From: Desulfobacterales bacterium
GTDB taxonomy: Bacteria; Desulfobacterota; Desulfobacteria; Desulfobacterales; JAFDCJ01
NCBI GenBank assembly: GCA_029939875.1
Contig: JAOZSC010000020.1
Location: 1 to 10,451, forward strand
DNA length: 10,451 nt
Reading direction: 5' to 3'
The notes under the pieces are model-generated. The model searched no databases. It had not been told where the DNA came from and worked only from the letters and a program-made list of their open reading frames with translations. Position numbers and translations under genes: made by a program. Below are positions 6,628 through 10,451 of the stretch, piece by piece; position 1 is the first letter of the stretch; every line of letters begins with the position of its first letter.

Positions 6628-6651
6628 TTATAAAAAAGACGGAGCGCAGCG
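6628..6651 (+). repeat. Shared 24-nt intergenic element, copy 2
   Basis: Matches 4757-4780 at 20 of 24 positions in the same orientation: TTATAAAA start, GAC in the middle, AGCG(C)AGCG end. It lies about 80 bp upstream of the argA-like start, and the 15-bp tandem repeat begins 8 nt after it. Confidence 0.6.
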
Positions 6652-6659
6652 ACGCCACA

Positions 6660-6689
6660 CTTTTAGGCACTTCTCTTTTAGGCACTTTC
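6660..6689 (+). repeat. 15-bp tandem repeat, two copies
   Basis: CTTTTAGGCACTTCT (6660-6674) is followed directly by CTTTTAGGCACTTTC (6675-6689); the first 13 bases are identical. It lies in the leader or promoter region of the argA-like gene, about 40 bp before its ATG. Confidence 0.75.
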
Positions 6690-6728
6690 CGGTTTATCCA
6701 GGTTAGGAGATACGAGGTATATTGAGCC

Positions 6729-7322
6729 ATGTCATACGTCGAACCACCACCGGATCCGAAGGGAAACAAGAAAAAAACAGCCGCAGATTTTGTCCGGGTT
6801 CGCATCGACGCCGGGGAACAACGCCAGATCGTCATCCAGAAAGCGCAAATCCGGGATGTGGAAGAGATTCTGGAACTGGTCAACGGTTTTGCGGCTTCGA
6901 ATCTGATGCTGCCCCGGGGTCCCCAGTACCTTTACGAAAATATCAGGGACTTCGTCATCGCCAGCGACCGAAACGTGCCGGTATACAGCCTGATAAAAAC
7001 CCGGGAAGTGCTGCACATGCTCGTGGCCTGCGGCAGCCTGCATGTGCTGTGGGAAGACATCGCCGAAATCCGGGCACTGGCCATACACCCGGACTACCAT
7101 CACTTGGGGCTTGGAAGCAAACTGGTCGAACACATGAAAGACGAGGCCCGGCACTTGGGAGTCAAGCGCCTGTTTACCTTTACCATGACCGAAGCGTTTT
7201 TTAAAAACCTGGGATTCAAACGCCAGAGCCGCGATGAACTTCCGCCCAAGGTCTGGGGAGAATGCAGCCGCTGCCCGAAGTATTTTCATTGCGACGAAGT
7301 CGGAATGGTGCTGGAGATCTAA
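6729..7322 (+). CDS. ArgA-like GNAT N-acetyltransferase (probable N-acetylglutamate synthase)
   Basis: A 197-residue GNAT protein matching the short stand-alone ArgA type of Deltaproteobacteria, which acetylates L-glutamate from acetyl-CoA as the first step of arginine synthesis. Visible blocks: IQKAQIRDVEEILELVN (36-52), LMLPRGPQYLYENIRDF (59-75), GSLHVLWEDIAEIRALAIHPDY (102-123), the acetyl-CoA loop HHLGLGS (124-130, with His where Gln or Arg is common), FFKNLGF (157-163), and a C-terminal tail LPPKVWGECSRCPKYFHCDEV with C179, C182 and C188. Compared with the family as I remember it, there are about 11 extra residues between IRDF and CGSLHV (about 79-100), and an N-terminal extension of ~30 polar residues. 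AGGAGA and GAGG lie 11-25 nt upstream. It stands alone, divergent from the thiZ-like operon. No arginine genes are nearby, so another acyl acceptor is possible. Confidence 0.75.
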   Translation: MSYVEPPPDPKGNKKKTAADFVRVRIDAGEQRQIVIQKAQIRDVEEILELVNGFAASNLMLPRGPQYLYENIRDFVIASDRNVPVYSLIKTREVLHMLVACGSLHVLWEDIAEIRALAIHPDYHHLGLGSKLVEHMKDEARHLGVKRLFTFTMTEAFFKNLGFKRQSRDELPPKVWGECSRCPKYFHCDEVGMVLEI

Positions 7323-7355
7323 CCGGGAAAATCTCGAAAGATGAATGTCCTTTCA

Positions 7356-7369
7356 GTGTTCGATGTTCG
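7356..7369 (+). repeat. Two heptamer-like units between convergent genes
   Basis: GTGTTCG (7356-7362) and ATGTTCG (7363-7369) are adjacent in the 74 bp spacer between the argA-like and etfA stops. GTCCTTT also occurs twice, at about 7347 and 7369. Two units could be chance. I see no convincing terminator hairpin in this spacer. Confidence 0.25.
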
Positions 7370-7396
7370 TCCTTTTAAAAAAACCCTCATGCTGTT

Positions 7397-8359
7397 TTAG
7401 CGTTCCAGCTTTTGCACCTGTCTTAGCCTGCGCGTCAGCCGCGGGATGATGTCAAAGAGGTCTGCGACCGCGAAATAGTCGCAGGTTCTGGTGATGGCCG
7501 CATCCGGGTCCTGGTTGACGGCAATGATAGTTCGGGCGGTTTTCATACCGGCAAAATGCTGCACGGAACCCGAAATACCGCAGGCCAGGTACACTTTCGG
7601 GCTGACCGTAGCCCCGGTTTGACCCACCTGCATCGAATACGGCACCCAGCCGGCCTCCACCGCCACTCTCGAAGCACCCACCGCCGCTCCCATGGTAGCG
7701 GCACATTCGAAAAGAATTTTGAAATTTTGCGCATCTTTCATGCCCCGGCCGCCGGAAATAATGACATCGGCCTCGGTTAAGTCAATGGCATCGCCGGTCT
7801 GCTGCCGGATCTGGATAAATTCCAGACCCGATGCCGGGCAGGTGGCCGTCAGAGAAACCACCTCGGCCCTGCCGGGGGCCGGCTGGGCTTCGACAGCCTT
7901 TGGTCGCAAGCCATAGATGGCATGCGACCCCCGCAGCTGGATGCGGGCAATCGTTTTTCCGGAATACTGGGATTTTTCGGCGGTATGGGCCGCCAGGTCA
8001 AAACGGATACAGTCCAGTACCAGCGGGGCACCCAGGCCGGCGGCAATCCTTGCCAGCAGGTCTTTGCCTCTGGCGCTGGCCAGCCCTGCCAGGGTGTGAA
8101 TATCGAAGTGTTCCATGGCCTCGACAACCGCAGCTGCCCGACAGGCCGGATTGTCAGTGAGGGCACCTTCTTCGCAGCGGATATCAACAATTTTATGCGC
8201 ACCAAAATTTTCCAGCACCGCCCGGTGCCGCTTGACGTCACCATCAAGCAAAAAAACGTGAAGATCGTGGTCCGCGCCCCGGGCGGCCGTTAGAACCCCG
8301 AGATTGGCCGGCTTGACCTCACCATCTTTGATTTCGATCAGGAGGCCGATTTTTTCCAT
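7397..8359 (-). CDS. etfA: Electron transfer flavoprotein alpha subunit
   Basis: 320 residues, the usual length of EtfA without an added ferredoxin domain. The N-terminal half is the variable Rossmann-like domain; the C-terminal half is the conserved FAD-binding domain. FAD motifs visible: ISGGRGM (201-207), GAAVGASRVAVEAGWVP (224-240), VGQTGATVSPK (245-255), ACGISGSVQHFAGM (259-272) and VNQDPDAAI (281-289). With EtfB it forms a soluble heterodimer that takes electrons from an FAD dehydrogenase and passes them towards the membrane quinone pool. Its ATG overlaps the etfB stop by one base (TAATG), consistent with equal production of both subunits. The usual GKT following QTG reads GAT here, a minor variation. 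Confidence 0.96.
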   Translation of the reverse strand: MEKIGLLIEIKDGEVKPANLGVLTAARGADHDLHVFLLDGDVKRHRAVLENFGAHKIVDIRCEEGALTDNPACRAAAVVEAMEHFDIHTLAGLASARGKDLLARIAAGLGAPLVLDCIRFDLAAHTAEKSQYSGKTIARIQLRGSHAIYGLRPKAVEAQPAPGRAEVVSLTATCPASGLEFIQIRQQTGDAIDLTEADVIISGGRGMKDAQNFKILFECAATMGAAVGASRVAVEAGWVPYSMQVGQTGATVSPKVYLACGISGSVQHFAGMKTARTIIAVNQDPDAAITRTCDYFAVADLFDIIPRLTRRLRQVQKLER

Positions 8360-9126
8360 TACAGCACCCTTGCCTCTTCGCGCAAAATCCTGATAATCTC
8401 CTCTGCCACCGTGTCCGGCGGCCCTTTAATTTCTTTGGCCTGCCGAACTTCCACGGCCGGTTTCAATTCAACAACCTCCATGCTACCGGAGAATTTTTTA
8501 ATGTCCAAATCGGCCAGATCCAGGTGCTCAATCTTTTTTTTCCGGGCGTTCATGATGGCCGGCAGGGTGGGATAGCCGGGCTGGTTCAATGCTTTTCCGG
8601 CTCCAATCACACAGGGAAGGGCCATCTTCATCACGGCCGTGGCGCCGGCTTCCATTTCGCATTCCACCCGGGCGAACCCTTGCTCCAGTGAAAAGGCCAC
8701 CACACTGGAGGCCACTGGTATGCTCAGCGCGACCGCCAGCCGGTACATGGTCTGAAAACCCTCACTGTCAATGGACTCTTTGCCGGTAAAAATAATGCTG
8801 GCACCACCGTCGCCTTCGATGGCAGCCTTCAGCGCTTGGGCAGTTACCAGGCTGTCGGGCCGGCTGTCGGTTGAAATCAGTATGGCCCGGTCAGCCCCCA
8901 TGGCCAGGGCGGAGCGCAGGGTATTTTCCGCGGCGCACGGGCCCAGGGCAACGGCAATCACCTCGGAGCCGTCAATCTGCTTTTTCAACTGCACCGCTTC
9001 TTCAACGGCATTTTCATCATAGGGATTGATGATAAAGGTAACGCTTTCATCAATGCGGTTTGGTTCGACAATCTTGATTCTGGCCGCCGAATCCGGCACA
9101 TGTTTAATGCAGACATAAATGTTCAT
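8359..9126 (-). CDS. etfB: Electron transfer flavoprotein beta subunit
   Basis: 255 residues, normal for EtfB. Family blocks seen are IKHVPD (7-12), INPYDENAVEEAV (33-45), ALAMGADRAILIS (73-85), GKESIDSEGFQT (115-126) in the AMP/nucleotide-binding loop, and NQPGYPTLPAIMNARKKKIEHLDL (181-204), the stretch that reaches over EtfA. The nucleotide loop has S-E-G-F-Q where mitochondrial-type EtfB has a D-x-D/S-x-Q pattern. The stretch at 154-173 (VECEMEAGATAVMKMALPCV) departs from the classical ETF-beta signature, which has a Lys or Arg two residues after the first Val. This suggests a divergent ETF subgroup. The gene begins 17 nt after the flavoprotein dehydrogenase stop, with GGAG 11 nt before the ATG, and runs into etfA. 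Confidence 0.95.
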   Translation of the reverse strand: MNIYVCIKHVPDSAARIKIVEPNRIDESVTFIINPYDENAVEEAVQLKKQIDGSEVIAVALGPCAAENTLRSALAMGADRAILISTDSRPDSLVTAQALKAAIEGDGGASIIFTGKESIDSEGFQTMYRLAVALSIPVASSVVAFSLEQGFARVECEMEAGATAVMKMALPCVIGAGKALNQPGYPTLPAIMNARKKKIEHLDLADLDIKKFSGSMEVVELKPAVEVRQAKEIKGPPDTVAEEIIRILREEARVL

Positions 9127-9143
9127 GGCAGCGCTGGCTCCAA

Positions 9144-10451
9144 TTACCCGTTAACCGAAAAACTGGAGTCATAGTTAATCTCGCGCTTGCGTGAAAAAAA
9201 GCCCACGTCGATCTTACGGCCGATGTGAGGCAGCGTAAACTGAAAGGGGGTGCTGTCGTGATCCAGGCCTTTTTCGCAGGCGTCTATTAATTCAGCCATC
9301 ATGACGCCGACCACCGGGGCATTTTTATACTGGTTGCCGCTGCTGCCGATAGCCATGTAAAAACCTGTCAATTCAGATTTGTCGTAAATCGGAATCCAGT
9401 CATCCGAGCAGTCGTATAGATCACATGTTCCCCGGGGCTGATTCGGTATCTGCATGCTGGGCACCCGTTTGGCGCACCGGTAGGTCTGGGCTTTCCACTG
9501 GGCCTCGGTCAGCTGGTTGTCCCGGCCGACGCCCCCCTTGCCGTCATAAAACTCGTCCGGGTCAACCCATACCTGAGGATCGCATTGCGGGTCTTCGCTG
9601 CCGATAAGAAACATATTGCCGACTTCGGGCCGGTAATAACAGGCGACATCACCGTCTGAGGTATGATATCCGGTATTTAAATAATCGTAGCCTTCCGGGG
9701 CCGGGCAATGCATGACCTCGTGGCGCAGGGCCTTGGTCTTGATGTTGCATCCTTCATAGACCCCCGGGGCCATCTGGTTGATTTTGTACGAGTGGGGACC
9801 GGCAGCGTTGAGGACCACCGGGGCATCGATGCGGGTGCCGTCTTTGAGGGTGACCCCCTGCACCCGGCCTTGCCGGCTGCGAACCTCGATGACTTCGGCA
9901 TTGAAAACAAATTGGCCCCCCCGGGCTTCGGCCGCGCGCATGATGTTATGGGCCGAAAGCTCCGGATCATTGACATAACCGCCCTCCGGACAGAACAGGG
10001 CCCCCTCGAGCATTTTGGTGGGCTCCGTGAAAAAATCGGGGTCTTCGGGTCGTCGGACCGGCCAGAATTCATGCATATCGTACACCGGTGCCATCTGCCG
10101 GACCTTATCGTTGTCCCACTCTTCATAGGCCACGCCGACGGCGTCGTAATGTTTTTTGACCTTGCGCCAGTCATGCCCCTGGGATTTGATCAGGATGGAG
10201 CCGGTGTTCATGTAGCGGGCCAGGCCTTTCTCGTCGGTAATGTTGCCCAGGTAGTTTTCCCAGTCCAGCCAGTACTTGAAACCCTCATAGGCCATGGCCA
10301 CCCCGTCCTCGGTGGAATAATGGGCCCGCACGATGGCACAGGAAGCCGCGGTGGAGCCCGAACCGGCGTCAGACAACTTATCGATATTCAGGGTCTTATA
10401 GCCCATTTTGCTCAGTTCATAGGCGATGGGACAGCCGATGACACCGGCGCC
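9144..10451 (-). CDS. DAO-family FAD-dependent dehydrogenase, sarcosine/dimethylglycine dehydrogenase-like (5' end outside window)
   Basis: 435 residues are visible. The frame has no start here that could be genuine: an ATG at 10406 is internal, because the codons before it read GAGVIGCPIAYELSK, the GxGxxG dinucleotide-binding turn that opens such proteins. Only about 10 residues are probably missing. Next come LNIDK (end of strand 2) and GSGSTAASCAIVRAHYS (30-46), the FAD-contacting helix of DAO enzymes. Further on are VVLNAAGPHS, where the second half of the FAD fold resumes, and near the C-terminus FYMAIGSSGNQYKNAPVVG. DAO enzymes oxidise the C-N bond of amino acids and methylated amines. 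Adjacency to etfB and etfA implies electrons go to ETF rather than oxygen, as in sarcosine and dimethylglycine dehydrogenases. No folate-binding C-terminal domain is present. Substrate not determinable here. Confidence 0.87.
   Translation of the reverse strand, partial: GAGVIGCPIAYELSKMGYKTLNIDKLSDAGSGSTAASCAIVRAHYSTEDGVAMAYEGFKYWLDWENYLGNITDEKGLARYMNTGSILIKSQGHDWRKVKKHYDAVGVAYEEWDNDKVRQMAPVYDMHEFWPVRRPEDPDFFTEPTKMLEGALFCPEGGYVNDPELSAHNIMRAAEARGGQFVFNAEVIEVRSRQGRVQGVTLKDGTRIDAPVVLNAAGPHSYKINQMAPGVYEGCNIKTKALRHEVMHCPAPEGYDYLNTGYHTSDGDVACYYRPEVGNMFLIGSEDPQCDPQVWVDPDEFYDGKGGVGRDNQLTEAQWKAQTYRCAKRVPSMQIPNQPRGTCDLYDCSDDWIPIYDKSELTGFYMAIGSSGNQYKNAPVVGVMMAELIDACEKGLDHDSTPFQFTLPHIGRKIDVGFFSRKREINYDSSFSVNG

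Noticed and set aside
6732..7289. 185-codon minus-strand frame opposite the argA-like gene
   Set aside because: Antisense shadow; the plus-strand frame carries the GNAT motifs and the upstream ribosome site.
7323..7396. Bidirectional terminator between the argA-like gene and etfA
   Set aside because: There is an A/T run at 7374-7383 but no GC-rich stem next to it on either strand. The best pairing is GAAAG/CTTTC, 5 bp.

Overview
The window reads as a normally dense chromosomal segment of a Gram-negative bacterium, most likely an anaerobic Desulfobacterota (deltaproteobacterial, sulfate-reducer-like) lineage. The pointers are a short stand-alone ArgA-type acetyltransferase, an electron-transfer-flavoprotein pair next to a DAO-family flavoprotein, mid-to-high GC coding sequence, and AT-richer intergenic spacers with degenerate heptamer repeats. 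The taxonomic placement is inference; no rRNA or marker gene is present.

Layout. (A) 1-3675: an envelope glycan/lipid A-type modification locus. On the minus strand a DegT-family sugar aminotransferase is followed after 1 nt by an ArnC/DPM-like family 2 glycosyltransferase that runs off the left edge. Diverging from them on the plus strand is an ArnT-like GT39 membrane glycosyltransferase. The ~300 bp divergent spacer holds a sigma70-like promoter for each direction and one doubtful 59-codon ORF. (B) 3691-6470, minus strand: a thiamin-pyrimidine uptake operon. A TPP riboswitch is followed by an ABC ATPase (thiZ-like), a permease (thiX-like, ATGA overlap) and an NMT1/THI5-type binding protein (thiY-like). 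The longest reading frame of the ATPase begins inside the riboswitch aptamer, so the real start is the ATG at 6313. Just upstream of it, a hairpin can hide the Shine-Dalgarno sequence. (C) 6729-7322, plus strand: a lone ArgA-like GNAT acetyltransferase. (D) 7397-10451, minus strand: a DAO-family FAD dehydrogenase (5' end outside the window), then etfB and etfA, tightly spaced. This looks like a dehydrogenase with its own electron-transfer flavoprotein, probably for an N-methylated amine or amino acid.

The genes belong to known families. The least explained material is intergenic. The 203 bp spacer between thiX and thiY and the leader of the argA-like gene share a 24-nt element (20/24 identical, same orientation), each followed within a few bases by a short tandem repeat block. 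The thiX-thiY spacer has two separate arrays with a 7-bp period. These may be members of a dispersed repeat family, which only a genome-wide search can confirm. I see no CRISPR, phage, transposase, toxin-antitoxin or defence genes.
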